Below are positions 56,028 to 64,000 of a DNA stretch of 64,000 nucleotides, piece after piece. The DNA is from Elstera cyanobacteriorum. GTDB taxonomy: Bacteria > Pseudomonadota > Alphaproteobacteria > Elsterales > Elsteraceae. Position 1 is the first letter of the stretch, and each line of letters starts with the position of its first letter. A model generated the notes under the pieces. It was not told the DNA's origin and ran no database searches. It saw nothing but the letters and a program-made list of their open reading frames with translations. The DNA is taken from the NCBI RefSeq assembly GCF_002251735.1, contig NZ_NOXS01000033.1, positions 337,846 to 401,845 on the forward strand. Reading direction: 5' to 3'. The translations under genes were made by a program, and so were the position numbers.

Positions 56028-57381
56028 AAAGGTGTCGGGTCTTAGCCATTTTCCGGCCTTCTTCGCGCTGGCAGGGGTGCCAGTGCTGGTGATCGGCGCG
56101 GGCGATCTGGCCGAGGCCAAAGCTCGGCTGGTCGAGCGCGCCGGGGCGCGGGTTGCGCGCTGGCCCGACTGGGCGCCGGGGGCGGACCTGACGGGCTTCC
56201 GCCTGATCATTGCCGCGCCGGAGGCCGGGTCTGTCGATCTGCGCGCCCTGCGCGTGGCGGCAACGGCGGCGCGGGTGCCGTTGAACGTTGCCGACCGACC
56301 GGAGTTTTGCGATTTCATCCTGCCCGCAATCATTGAGCGGGGACCAGTGACGATTGCGGTTTCCACCGGCGGCGCGTCGCCCATTCTGGCCCGCTTGCTG
56401 CGGGCGGTGCTGGAAAAAGCCATTCCCCCTGGCTATGGCACGCTCGCGCGCTTGGCCGGGGCGTTCCGGGCGCGGGTTGCAGCAGCGCTGCCTGATAGCA
56501 CCGAGCGCAAGGCCTTCTGGGAAAAGCATTTGTCCGGCGCAGTGGCCGATCTGGCCTTGGCGGGAAACGCAGCGGCGGCAGAGGCAGCCCTCGCCGATGC
56601 GCTGGCGTCGCCCTCCGCCCCCGACCGCCTGCCCGTGGCCCTGGTCGGCGCCGGGCCGGGGGATCCTGACCTGCTGACCCTAAGGGCGGCACGCTTGATC
56701 GCTGCCGCCGACATTATCCTCTACGATGCTTTGGTGGGCGATGGGGTGCTGCGGCTGGCGAAGCGCGAAGCCAAACTGATCCCCGTCGGCAAGCGTTGTG
56801 GCGACCGCACCTCAATGACCCAGGCCGCGATCAACGATGCGTTGCTGGCGGCGGCGCGCAGTGGCGGGCGGGTCGTGCGCCTTAAGGGCGGCGACCCTGG
56901 CGTTTTTGGGCGGGCTTTGGAAGAAATCACCCATCTCGAAACCCACGGGTTTCCGGTCGAGCTTGTCCCCGGCGTCACGGCGGCGCTGGGGGCGGCGGCG
57001 GCGCTTCGCTGTTCCCTCACGCAGCGGGGCGTCGCCCGTTCTCTCACCCTCGCTACGGCCCAGACCCTCGACGGTAGCGCCGACCATTGGGCGGCGCTCG
57101 CCAAAGCGGGCGGCACCCTGGCGCTTTATATGGGGAAGGCAGCGGCGGGCAAGCTGGCGCGCGATCTGATTGCCGAAGGTCTCGACCCGGCAACCCCGGC
57201 GGTGGCCGTCGAAAACGCCACTCTGCCGCAGCAGCGGGAAGTTGCGACCACCCTGTCGGAACTGCCCTTGGCGTTGGCTGAAGGCGCGTTCGACGGGCCG
57301 ACGCTCTTGCTGATCGGGGCGGCCTTGGCGCAGATTGGGGCGCAAGCGGTCCCCCAGTCTGAGGTTATCCCGGCGGAATGA
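56002..57381 (+). CDS. cysG: Siroheme synthase CysG (fused)
   Basis: Makes the siroheme used by NirB (459 aa). The N-terminal precorrin-2 dehydrogenase/ferrochelatase has VPVLVIGAGDLAEAKARLVERAGARV, VADRPEFCDFILPAIIERGPVTIAVSTGGASPILARLLR. The C-terminal uroporphyrinogen-III methyltransferase begins near residue 212 (VALVGAGPGDPDLLTLRAARLIAAADIILYDALVG) and has RLKGGDPGVFGRALEE and VELVPGVTAALGAAAALRCSLTQRG. Its start inside nasA indicates coupled expression. Confidence 0.94.
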   Translation: MPKPLSSPEKVSGLSHFPAFFALAGVPVLVIGAGDLAEAKARLVERAGARVARWPDWAPGADLTGFRLIIAAPEAGSVDLRALRVAATAARVPLNVADRPEFCDFILPAIIERGPVTIAVSTGGASPILARLLRAVLEKAIPPGYGTLARLAGAFRARVAAALPDSTERKAFWEKHLSGAVADLALAGNAAAAEAALADALASPSAPDRLPVALVGAGPGDPDLLTLRAARLIAAADIILYDALVGDGVLRLAKREAKLIPVGKRCGDRTSMTQAAINDALLAAARSGGRVVRLKGGDPGVFGRALEEITHLETHGFPVELVPGVTAALGAAAALRCSLTQRGVARSLTLATAQTLDGSADHWAALAKAGGTLALYMGKAAAGKLARDLIAEGLDPATPAVAVENATLPQQREVATTLSELPLALAEGAFDGPTLLLIGAALAQIGAQAVPQSEVIPAE

Positions 57382-58295
57382 GCGTTCACGATACCCATGC
57401 TTTTGCTCCCTATGTCCGCACGCTGGGGCGCGGCCCCGGTAAATCCCGCTCGCTGACGCGGGAGGAGGCGCGCGACGCCCTCGGTCAAATTCTGCGCGGC
57501 GAGGCGCTGCCGGAACAGGTTGGCGCCTTCCTCATGCTGCTGCGCTATCGCGGCGAAGACCCGGACGAGGTGGCGGGGCTGGTGGAGGCGGCGCGGGCCG
57601 AAGGGCCGGGCTGGGACATTGGCCGCGTCGATCTCGACTGGCCGTCCTATGCCGATGGGCGCACGCGCGGCGCGGCGCATTTTCTGACGGCCGCGCGCAT
57701 TATTGCCCGCAGCGGCGTGCGGGTGGTGCTGCATGGGTTACCCGGCGGGCCGGGGCGGGAGGCGATTGCCGAGGGGCTGGCCGCGACGGCGATTCCGATC
57801 ACCGAAACCGAGGCGGATACGCGGGCGGCCCTCGACCACGCGAACATCGCCTTCGTGCCGATACCTGTGCTGGCCCCCGGTCTTGCCCGGCTGCTGGCGC
57901 TACGCGGCGTGCTCGGGCTGCGCTCGCCAATGAATACAGTGGCGCGCCTGCTGAACCCGTTCGACGCGGCGGCGGGGGTCGATGGGGTCTTTCATCCGCC
58001 CTATCTGAAGCTGCATCTCGGCGCGGCGGAGCGCTTGGGCCGGGCGCGGTTGGCGGTGCTGAAGGGCGGCGGCGGCGAGGCGGAACGGCGCCCGGAAAAA
58101 GCGACGCCCGTCTTCCTCTGGGCCGAGGGGCGGGTGACGGAGGTAGCGTTTCCCGCGCTCTGTTCGGCGGATGCGGAAGAAGCGGTACAGGCGTCGGCCA
58201 CGGTGCAGGCAACGGTCGCCCTAGCGCTGCTGGCGCTCGGCAAAGCGGAGACGGCGGACGAGGCCGATGCGCAGGCTCAGATCTTAATGCGATAG
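57378..58295 (+). CDS. TrpD2/YbiB-like glycosyltransferase-fold protein
   Basis: Anthranilate phosphoribosyltransferase-like protein (305 aa). It overlaps cysG by four bases (ATGA), so it belongs to the nitrate operon. SRSLTREEARDALGQILRGEALPEQVGAFLMLLRYRGEDPDEVAGLVEAARAEG is the N-terminal helical domain of the family, and ARLLNPFDAAAGVDGVFHPPYLKLHLGAAERLG a conserved later stretch. The PRPP-site GTGGD motif of true TrpD is not visible; the equivalent place reads HGLPGGPG. The related YbiB of E. coli binds nucleic acid. Its role beside nitrate genes is unknown. Confidence 0.82.
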   Translation: MSVHDTHAFAPYVRTLGRGPGKSRSLTREEARDALGQILRGEALPEQVGAFLMLLRYRGEDPDEVAGLVEAARAEGPGWDIGRVDLDWPSYADGRTRGAAHFLTAARIIARSGVRVVLHGLPGGPGREAIAEGLAATAIPITETEADTRAALDHANIAFVPIPVLAPGLARLLALRGVLGLRSPMNTVARLLNPFDAAAGVDGVFHPPYLKLHLGAAERLGRARLAVLKGGGGEAERRPEKATPVFLWAEGRVTEVAFPALCSADAEEAVQASATVQATVALALLALGKAETADEADAQAQILMR

Positions 58296-59308
58296 CGCAT
58301 CGCGGCAATCGCATCCGTATCCAGCGCGGTGCGGAACGCGGCCCAGCGTTCCGAGTCGGCGGCGACGGTCGGCAGTAGGGGGCGCGGAATAGCGCCGGAA
58401 TTCAGCTTTTCCGACAGATCGCCCCAGATACTGGCAATCCGCTCGCTGTAAGCTGCGCTGATCTTTTCCGGTGCAGCATCAACGTTGAGAGAGAAGAAAC
58501 TCTCCATCATCTGATCATGCGACCACAGTTGCGGGGCGGGGGTGACCAGCTTCAGCCAGGCTTGCAAGGCTTCCCCCGCTTCGGCGGCCCTCCGGCTCGA
58601 TCCCGCAAGGCTGGCGACGCCCAATTCGGTCAGCACGATTTCGGTGACGACGACATGGCCGTTGCGCTTGGCGGCGCGGACGATCTGTTGCAGCAGCCGG
58701 GCCTTATTGGCGACCGGGGTCAGCAGTTCGTGCGCGGCGACGATATCGAAACTATTGGCCTTGAAAGCGGCGGTGGCCGCGTCATAGGCCGTCACCGCGG
58801 CCTTTTGCGACAGTTCCTGCGCGTCCGACCGCTGCTGAGCCAGCGCGGCGAGGGCCTGAGAGGGGGTCAGGGAGGTTGGCCAGCAGCCGTAATGTTTCGC
58901 CAGCACGCGCGTTAGCCCGCCGAGCCCGGCGGAGGGGATGAGCACCTGGGAAGAGACATTGATCGGCAGATCGGCGAGCGCGCTGGCGGCAATCGGCCCA
59001 TCGCCGGGTGTCAGATTATCTTCACCCCATAGAAACTCTGCGGCATCGATGCGGGTCTGCGTCCAATAGCTGTCGGCGGCGACCGCCTTCAGCGGCGACG
59101 GGGTGGCTTTTGCGGCAGGCGCGGCCTTCGCGGCTGGGGCAGCGGCGCGCGGTTCGGGCGGCAACGGGTCGGCCCGTTCGGTCAGAAGTAAGATATTGTC
59201 AGTTGCCCCGACCGGCCCGACATCGGTTAACGACAGATTCAATGTCGGCGGTGCGTGCTGTAGGGGCGCGCGAGAGGGCGGCGGTGATTTTTTTCCGAAC
59301 CAAGCCAT
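58277..59308 (-). CDS. SAM-methyltransferase-like protein of unknown target
   Basis: Protein of 343 aa with a disordered Pro/Ala-rich N-terminus (residues 1-75, AAPAAKAAPAAKATPSP). A class I methyltransferase-like fold follows: DAAEFLWGEDNLTPGDG precedes VLIPSAGLGGLTRVLAKHYGCWPTSLTPSQALAALA (motif I region, but without a clear GxGxG), NSFDIVAAHELLTPVANKARLLQQIVRAAKRNGHVVVTEIV. The WGEDxxxPGD phrase recalls phosphoethanolamine methyltransferase relatives. The weak motif I makes activity uncertain. It is convergent with the TrpD2-like gene, overlapping by 19 bases. Confidence 0.6.
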   Translation of the reverse strand: MAWFGKKSPPPSRAPLQHAPPTLNLSLTDVGPVGATDNILLLTERADPLPPEPRAAAPAAKAAPAAKATPSPLKAVAADSYWTQTRIDAAEFLWGEDNLTPGDGPIAASALADLPINVSSQVLIPSAGLGGLTRVLAKHYGCWPTSLTPSQALAALAQQRSDAQELSQKAAVTAYDAATAAFKANSFDIVAAHELLTPVANKARLLQQIVRAAKRNGHVVVTEIVLTELGVASLAGSSRRAAEAGEALQAWLKLVTPAPQLWSHDQMMESFFSLNVDAAPEKISAAYSERIASIWGDLSEKLNSGAIPRPLLPTVAADSERWAAFRTALDTDAIAAMRYRIKI

Positions 59309-59811
59309 GACCGATAGCTCTCTCCCTCGCGTGATCGTTTCGGCGTAAGGCTTAATGGCAATTGTGGGCCGTTCAGGGGGGCGTGGTCAAGTCATGTGAT
59401 GCGTGAAAACGAGGGCAACTGTCGCGCATCAATATAAATAAATTTTCATCAATTTTTCAGGAGCCGCTGAAAGGTCGTAAGGTTGCCTCTGCATTTCTTC
59501 CTTGCTGTGTTCGTTGAGGTTTTTGTTTTTGGGCATTCTTTATCAAGCAATATGAGAACGGGTAAAATTTCGTACCCTAATTTCTTGAACGCTTTGAGGG
59601 GCTTAATCATATGATCCCTCGGCCTATTCTTAGTTGATTAAGCATTGTTCAATCTTCAATTTTAAATAAATGTTCTCCGATCTTGATGCTTTCAAAAAAT
59701 AATACTGTTTCGTCATGATTCTGCCCTTGCTTTGTCAAGGGGCTGGTACAATTTTTGCAAAATTCGGTAACGATCGAAACGGTTGAGTGGCGGCGGAGCG
59801 AGGGGGCTCGA
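59309..59811. other. AT-rich intergenic region before the third chemoreceptor
   Basis: About 500 bases, noticeably AT-rich from 59420 to 59720, hold both promoters of divergent genes. A hairpin CCCTTG (59724-59729)/CAAGGG (59736-59741) lies about 70 bases before the receptor start. No open frame or RNA gene is convincing. Confidence 0.6.
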
Positions 59812-61497
59812 ATGATTACGGCATTGCGGCAGAAGCTTTCGATGAAGCTGGGGGCGGCCTTTGGCGTTGTGGCGCTGATTACGCTGGTAACGGGCGGGTT
59901 TATTCTTCAGTCGCTGACGGCGCTGGTTGATAGCTCGTTACGGGGGAAAGCCGCTTACGAATCGATGGATGCTATTGCCTCAATGCGGGATGGGATGCTG
60001 AATAGCGAGGCGGGTGTTTATGCCTTTGTGCTGCTAAGTACGCCGGAATCGCTCGTCCCGTTCGAGCGAGGGCAGGAGCAGTATAAGGCCGCCTACGCTA
60101 AGGCTCTGGCTTTAATCGTGGAAAACCCAACCCAACGCAGCAAGCTAACCGAAGTGCATGGTCTTGCCGAAACCTGGAGCCGGGAATTCGGGATCAAGGT
60201 GGTCGATGCGATCAAGGATCCAGCGGGACTAGCGATTGCTATGGAACTTGTGACCTCGGGCAAGGGGAAGGAGTTGTTTGATCGGTTCCGGGTGGCGGTG
60301 GCCGATCTGGAGGCCGCAGAACGGGTGCATCTGGCCGCGCGATCAGATGAGTTTACAGCGACGACAAATGTGGCAGAAGGCGTTACCATTGCCGCAATTT
60401 TCACCGCCGTCATTGCCGCTGTCTTCCTGTCGATCTTCGCCAATCGGGTGATTACTGCCCCGGTGATGCGCATGACGGGGGCCATGGGCGCTCTCAGCCG
60501 GAAGGAGTATGATGTTACTATTCCGGGGGCTGATCGGGGCGATGAAATTGGTAAAATGGCGCAGGCTTTGGTCTTGTTTCGCTCCTCCATGCAACAGGCC
60601 GACCAACTGACCGCCGAACAGGCGGTGGCCCGGGCCGGTGAAGAAGCACGCCGCGCTAAGCTGGATGGGCTGACCGATAACTTCCTTCGTAGCATTGACC
60701 GGATTGTCCAAGGTCTAGGCACCGCTTCCAGCCAAGTTCGCAGTAATGCCCAAGCTTTGGCGGATACCGCGCGGCTTACCAATGCACAGGCTGCTGCCGT
60801 GGTGGTTGCGACCGACGAGGCTACCAACAATGTCCAAACTGTCGCGTCGGCTGCCGAGGAACTTTCGGCATCTATTATCGAAGTCGCCCGTCGGACCGAA
60901 ACCGCATCGGGCGTTGTGCGCAAGGCCGTTGACGAAGCCGAAGAGACCAATAGCGTAATTAAAGAGCTTGCAACTGCGGCGGATCGAATTGGTGAAATCG
61001 TCGATCTTATTCAGAGTATTGCCGGACAAACTAATCTTCTGGCGCTGAATGCGACGATTGAAGCGGCGCGTGCTGGTGATGCCGGAAAGGGGTTTGCCGT
61101 CGTTGCCTCCGAAGTCAAAAGCCTTGCCAATCAAACCGCCAAGGCGACCGACGATATTCAGGCGCAAATCGCAATGGTTCAGGATGAAACCCGCCGGGCC
61201 GTGGCGGCGATCAACCGCATCGGTGCGACGATCCGCAGTATCGACGATATTACTGCGACGGTCGCGGCGGCGGTTGAACAGCAGGGGGCCGCGACGCGCG
61301 AAATCGCCCGCAATGTGACCGAAGCGGCGAGTGGGACTGAACAGGTCAGCCGCAATATCAATGGCGTTTCGCAGGCGGCCAGAGAAACCGGGCACGCGGC
61401 ACAGGAAATGTTAAGTGCCTCCGGCAATCTTGCCGATCAAGCGGCGGCGCTTAAAACTCACGTTGATCATTACGTCGCCCAGGCGGCGGCGGCTTAA
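59812..61497 (+). CDS. Methyl-accepting chemotaxis protein, CHASE3-like sensor
   Basis: Chemoreceptor (561 aa). The ATG at 59812 follows GAGGGGG; the upstream in-frame ATG at 59755 does not. A first membrane helix ([23 protein letters not shown]) is followed by a helical sensor (residues 35-190: [36 protein letters not shown]), which resembles CHASE3 or 4HB domains. A second helix and HAMP ([41 protein letters not shown]) come next, and the signalling tip is [37 protein letters not shown]. It is of a different sensor type from the tandem receptors at 33-37 kb. Confidence 0.92.
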   Translation: MITALRQKLSMKLGAAFGVVALITLVTGGFILQSLTALVDSSLRGKAAYESMDAIASMRDGMLNSEAGVYAFVLLSTPESLVPFERGQEQYKAAYAKALALIVENPTQRSKLTEVHGLAETWSREFGIKVVDAIKDPAGLAIAMELVTSGKGKELFDRFRVAVADLEAAERVHLAARSDEFTATTNVAEGVTIAAIFTAVIAAVFLSIFANRVITAPVMRMTGAMGALSRKEYDVTIPGADRGDEIGKMAQALVLFRSSMQQADQLTAEQAVARAGEEARRAKLDGLTDNFLRSIDRIVQGLGTASSQVRSNAQALADTARLTNAQAAAVVVATDEATNNVQTVASAAEELSASIIEVARRTETASGVVRKAVDEAEETNSVIKELATAADRIGEIVDLIQSIAGQTNLLALNATIEAARAGDAGKGFAVVASEVKSLANQTAKATDDIQAQIAMVQDETRRAVAAINRIGATIRSIDDITATVAAAVEQQGAATREIARNVTEAASGTEQVSRNINGVSQAARETGHAAQEMLSASGNLADQAAALKTHVDHYVAQAAAA

Positions 61498-61504
61498 GAC
61501 CGGT

Positions 61505-61981
61505 CTACTCTTCGGCGTTCGGCCATTCGATGATGTGGTGCAGATACTCCTGCTCGTCGGCGATGCTGGTTTCGCTGACGACCCGGCCCTTCACCGAATG
61601 GCCCGCCCGTTCGACCGACGCGGGATCGCCGGTCAGCAGCGGGTGCCAGGCGGGCAGCGGCTTACCCTCCGCCAACCGCCGGTAAGCGCAGGACGGCGGC
61701 ATGTAATAAAGGCTCTCGATACTCTCCGCCGTCACCTTCACGCATTCGGGAACCTCGGCGAAGCGGTTGGCGTAATCGCAGCAGCGCCCGGTCTTGGGGT
61801 CGAGCAAGCGGCAGGCGATGGCGGTAAACTCGATCATACCGGACGGTTCGCCGCTCTCGTCCTCATATTCCAGCTTGGCAAGGCAGCATTTGCCGCAGCC
61901 GTCGCAGAGGGCTTCCCACTCGTCGGCGGAAAGCTGGAGCAGGGTTTTGGTTTCCCAAAAGCGGGGCGACAGGCTGGGCAT
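61505..61981 (-). CDS. YcgN-family cysteine-cluster protein (UPF0260)
   Basis: Small soluble protein (158 aa from the ATG at 61981; a GTG at 61990 is also possible). The cysteines CDGCGKCCLAKLEYED and later ACRLLDPKTGRCCDYANR, PECVKV, PPSCAYR match the CxxCxxxCC zinc/iron-binding family. It lies 10 bases beyond the YoeB gene. Function is unknown. Confidence 0.88.
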   Translation of the reverse strand: MPSLSPRFWETKTLLQLSADEWEALCDGCGKCCLAKLEYEDESGEPSGMIEFTAIACRLLDPKTGRCCDYANRFAEVPECVKVTAESIESLYYMPPSCAYRRLAEGKPLPAWHPLLTGDPASVERAGHSVKGRVVSETSIADEQEYLHHIIEWPNAEE

Positions 61982-61991
61982 GGGAAGCACT

Positions 61992-62261
61992 TCAGTAGTG
62001 GTAGCGACAGGCGATGATGGTGATCGCCGTTTCGCTTACCTGATAAACCAAACGATGCTCCTGGTCGATCCGTCGTGACCAAAGGCCTGAGAGATTGAGC
62101 TTCAGCGCTTCCGGTTTTCCAATACCGTTGAACGGATCGCGCAAAGTTTCCTTGATGAGGAGGTTGATCTTCTTCACCACTTTGCGATCTTCAGTCTGCC
62201 AAATCTCATAATCGGACCAGGCTGAAGGGGTCCAGGAAAGTAGCCTAGTCATCCCGCTCAT
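61992..62261 (-). CDS. yoeB: YoeB/Txe-family mRNA interferase toxin
   Basis: RelE-fold toxin (89 aa) that cleaves mRNA on the ribosome. WSDYEIWQTEDRKVVKKINLLIKETLRDPFNGIGKPEALKLNLSGLWSRRIDQEHRLVYQV and the ending IIACRYHY match YoeB closely, including the C-terminal His-Tyr needed for catalysis. The first ATG (62261) overlaps the end of the antitoxin; a second lies at 62252. Confidence 0.94.
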   Translation of the reverse strand: MSGMTRLLSWTPSAWSDYEIWQTEDRKVVKKINLLIKETLRDPFNGIGKPEALKLNLSGLWSRRIDQEHRLVYQVSETAITIIACRYHY

Positions 62262-62505
62262 TTAGCGGATGTTGGACCGTCTTTGCCGCGTGAAATTCAG
62301 CCAGCGAGGCTTCAAGGTGGGCAGCGTTGGCGGGGGTGCGCAGCAGATGTGCTGTTTCCATCAGGCCGTTGAACACGTCAAGCGACATTAGCACGGCGTG
62401 GGGGGCATCCGGCCGGGTAATGATTGTATAGTCAGAGTCCTGGGCAACATCCTCGATCAACTGATCGAGATGCCGCTGCGCTTCGGCGGAGGAGACAACC
62501 CGCAT
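62245..62505 (-). CDS. yefM: YefM/Phd-family antitoxin
   Basis: Antitoxin (86 aa from the ATG at 62505; the upstream ATG at 62517 would add four residues and has GAGAGAG before it). MRVVSSAEAQRHLDQLIEDVAQDSDYTIITRPDAPHAVLMSLDVFNGLMETAHLL is the Phd/YefM DNA-binding domain. The C-terminal tail that would neutralise YoeB is shorter and Asp-ended (HPLNERDD). It overlaps the toxin gene. Confidence 0.93.
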   Translation of the reverse strand: MRVVSSAEAQRHLDQLIEDVAQDSDYTIITRPDAPHAVLMSLDVFNGLMETAHLLRTPANAAHLEASLAEFHAAKTVQHPLNERDD

Positions 62506-62566
62506 GATAGCCCCCATCTCTCTCTCATCTCAGATGCGTCAGCTTAAGCGAGATAGGGGAGTTTGC

Positions 62567-63577
62567 CTAGGCCAGCCAGCCCGGCACCGGTAGATTGCGG
62601 GCGCGCAGGAACTCGGGGTTGAAGAGTTTCGACTGATAGCGCGCCCCGCCGTCGCAGAGGATGGTGACGATGGTATGCCCCGGCCCCAGCGTGCGCGCGA
62701 CCTGCATGGCAGCGGCGACATTGATGCCCGCCGACCCGCCGACGCAGAGGCCATCGTTCTTCAGAAGGTTGAACACAACCTCCAGCGCCTCGGGGTCGGA
62801 TACGCGCACGGCGCCGTCGAGCTGTACCCCGGCGAGGTTGCCCGGCACGCGACCTTGGCCGATACCTTCGGTGATGGAAGTCCCTTCCGCCACAAGGTCC
62901 CCGCCCGTCGCCCAATTATAAAGAACCGAGCCGTGCGGGTCGGCTAGGAAGACTTTGATCGCGGGATCGGCCGCTTTCAGGGCGCCGCCCGTCCCGGCCA
63001 GGGTGCCGCCGGTGCCGACGGCGCAGGTGAAGACATCGGGCGCCTTGCCGGTCAGGGCTTTCACTTGCGCATAGATTTCTGGCCCGGTGGTGCGGGCGTG
63101 GCCGTCGCGGTTGGCGAGATTATCGAACTGATCGGCGAACAGCACGCCGTTTGGCTCCGTCGCCGCCAATTCTTCCGCCAAGCGCCGGGCGACATGAACG
63201 TAATTGCCGGGGTCTTTGAAGGGTTTGGCCGGGACCAGCTTCAACTCCGCCCCGATTAGGCGCAGGAAATCGATTTTCTCCTGGCTCTGGGTTTCCGGCA
63301 TGACGATGACCGTGCGGTACCCCCGCGCATTGCCGACTAGCGCGAGGCCGATGCCGGTATTGCCCGCCGTCCCTTCGACGATCACCCCGCCGGGCTTTAG
63401 CGTCCCCGCCGCTTCGGCAGCCTGCACGATGGCGAGCGCCGCGCGATCTTTCACCGAGCCGCCGGGGTTCATAAACTCTGCCTTGCCGTAAATCGCACAG
63501 CCGGTCGCCGCCGAGGGGCCGTTGAGATAGATCAGCGGCGTCTGGCCGATAGCGGGGAACAGGCCGGGCGTGGACAT
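62567..63577 (-). CDS. Cysteine synthase family protein (CysK-like)
   Basis: PLP enzyme (336 aa) of the O-acetylserine sulfhydrylase/cystathionine-beta-synthase fold. The ATG at 63577 follows GGAGAAAA. The PLP lysine is in MNPGGSVKDRAALAIV, the cofactor-phosphate site in VGTGGTLAGTGG, and EGTAGNTGIGLALVG binds substrate. A Ser residue near the C-terminus (CDGGARYQSKLF) matches the family. It is somewhat longer than CysK and most similar to the CysK2-type branch. Substrate specificity is open. Confidence 0.88.
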   Translation of the reverse strand: MSTPGLFPAIGQTPLIYLNGPSAATGCAIYGKAEFMNPGGSVKDRAALAIVQAAEAAGTLKPGGVIVEGTAGNTGIGLALVGNARGYRTVIVMPETQSQEKIDFLRLIGAELKLVPAKPFKDPGNYVHVARRLAEELAATEPNGVLFADQFDNLANRDGHARTTGPEIYAQVKALTGKAPDVFTCAVGTGGTLAGTGGALKAADPAIKVFLADPHGSVLYNWATGGDLVAEGTSITEGIGQGRVPGNLAGVQLDGAVRVSDPEALEVVFNLLKNDGLCVGGSAGINVAAAMQVARTLGPGHTIVTILCDGGARYQSKLFNPEFLRARNLPVPGWLA

Positions 63578-63675
63578 GATTTTCTCCAATTTACAGCGTG
63601 ATTTGGGAAACTTGTAAAAGATGTAGGCCCATCCGTGAAAAGCTGCAAGAGTGCCCGAAGCATGGGAGGGCTGAT

Positions 63676-64000
63676 ATGAGCGGGTTCAAGGATCATTTTT
63701 CCGCCGTTGCGGGCGGCTATGCGGCTTTTCGGCCCCGGTATGGCGCCAGGCTGGCGGCCGATCTGGCGGCGCTCTGTACGCGGCATCGGTTGGCGTGGGA
63801 TGCGGGCTGTGGGTCGGGTCAATTCTCCGCCCTCTTGCCCGCCCATTTCGAGACCGTGGTGGCGACCGACGCATCCGCCGATCAAATAGCCGCCGCAACG
63901 CCGCATCCGCAGATCGCCTATCGCGCCGCGCGGGCGGAGGCGAGTGGCTTGCCGGAGGGCCGTGTCGATCTCATCACCGTCGCCCAGGCCGCCCATTGGT
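63676..64000 (+). CDS. Class I SAM-dependent methyltransferase, truncated by the window edge
   Basis: Only the first 108 codons are present; the frame remains open at the last base. The ATG at 63676 follows GGGAGGG. The visible part reads MSGFKDHFSAVAGGYAAFRPRYG, then LAWDAGCGSGQFSALL (motif I), VVATDASADQI (motif II), and RVDLITVAQAAHW (motif IV region). It is of the Methyltransf_11 type with unknown substrate. Confidence 0.85.
   Translation, partial: MSGFKDHFSAVAGGYAAFRPRYGARLAADLAALCTRHRLAWDAGCGSGQFSALLPAHFETVVATDASADQIAAATPHPQIAYRAARAEASGLPEGRVDLITVAQAAHW

Noticed and set aside
63532-63996. 154-codon minus-strand frame at the right edge
   Set aside because: It overlaps both the start of the cysteine synthase gene and the better supported methyltransferase on the plus strand.
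1-64000. Insertion sequences, prophage, CRISPR arrays, rRNA and tRNA genes
   Set aside because: I found no transposase, integrase, spaced direct-repeat array, or rRNA/tRNA sequence in the window.

Overview
The window is 64 kb of GC-rich DNA (coding regions with strong G/C third positions) from a free-living, chemotactic Gram-negative bacterium. Several traits point to an alphaproteobacterium, probably of the Rhodospirillales: the miaB-phoH-ybeY-corC-lnt-HTH-metK-trmB-rimP-nusA-ylxR-infB order, a DUF3035 (BamF-type) lipoprotein, the three-subunit pntAa/pntAb/pntB transhydrogenase, and an Ohr/OhrR pair. The order-level placement is inference from gene content. There is no rRNA, recognisable tRNA, insertion sequence, prophage or CRISPR array. 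The left edge opens with a run of C that looks like a contig end, and the right edge cuts a methyltransferase gene.

Layout. 1-1.5 kb: a surface or secreted protein with a papain-fold hydrolase domain, broken by an in-frame stop. 1.7-4.4 kb: an SsuACB/TauACB-type ABC importer. 4.4-6.5 kb: an organic-peroxide module (ohr, secreted esterase, divergent ohrR). 6.5-8.3 kb: a long, highly structured leader followed by an ornithine/lysine decarboxylase. 8.3-18.3 kb: a Pat-like acyl-CoA ligase/acetyltransferase, a family 9 glycosyltransferase, a cupin-purU-mscS-ampG operon, a MarR regulator with a palindromic site, and a DinJ-YafQ toxin-antitoxin pair. 18.4-33.2 kb: the large housekeeping block of tRNA modification, RNA maturation, lipoprotein acylation, SAM synthesis, transcription elongation and translation initiation. 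33.4-37.2 kb: two tandem paralogous chemoreceptors. 37.4-39.5 kb: an RTX/S-layer-like protein with a perfect Shine-Dalgarno and a strong terminator. 39.6-42.6 kb: the pnt operon. 42.9-47.3 kb: small metabolic and unknown genes. 47.4-58.3 kb: a complete nitrate assimilation operon, nrtABC-nirBD-nasA-cysG plus a TrpD2-like gene. 58.3-64 kb: a methyltransferase-like protein, a third chemoreceptor, a YcgN-family protein, a YefM-YoeB pair, a cysteine synthase homologue and the truncated methyltransferase.

How parts work together. The nitrate operon imports nitrate, reduces it to nitrite (NasA) and ammonium (NirBD), and makes the siroheme NirB needs (CysG). Its control region is unusually legible: a sigma-54 promoter, then two hairpins with A1/G4 hexaloops whose second arm competes with an intrinsic terminator, the architecture of ANTAR (NasR/NasT) antitermination. 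OhrR, with an N-terminal reactive Cys, lies divergent to an esterase-ohr operon with two repeated candidate operators between them.

The most promising poorly described elements are RNA or DNA structures: the ~430-nt leader ahead of the decarboxylase, which contains a predicted pseudoknot; a nested hairpin ahead of metK; a double inverted repeat ahead of the PraR-like regulator; and a possible pseudoknot ahead of a YgjV-like membrane protein. All were found by eye and none has been tested by folding or covariation.
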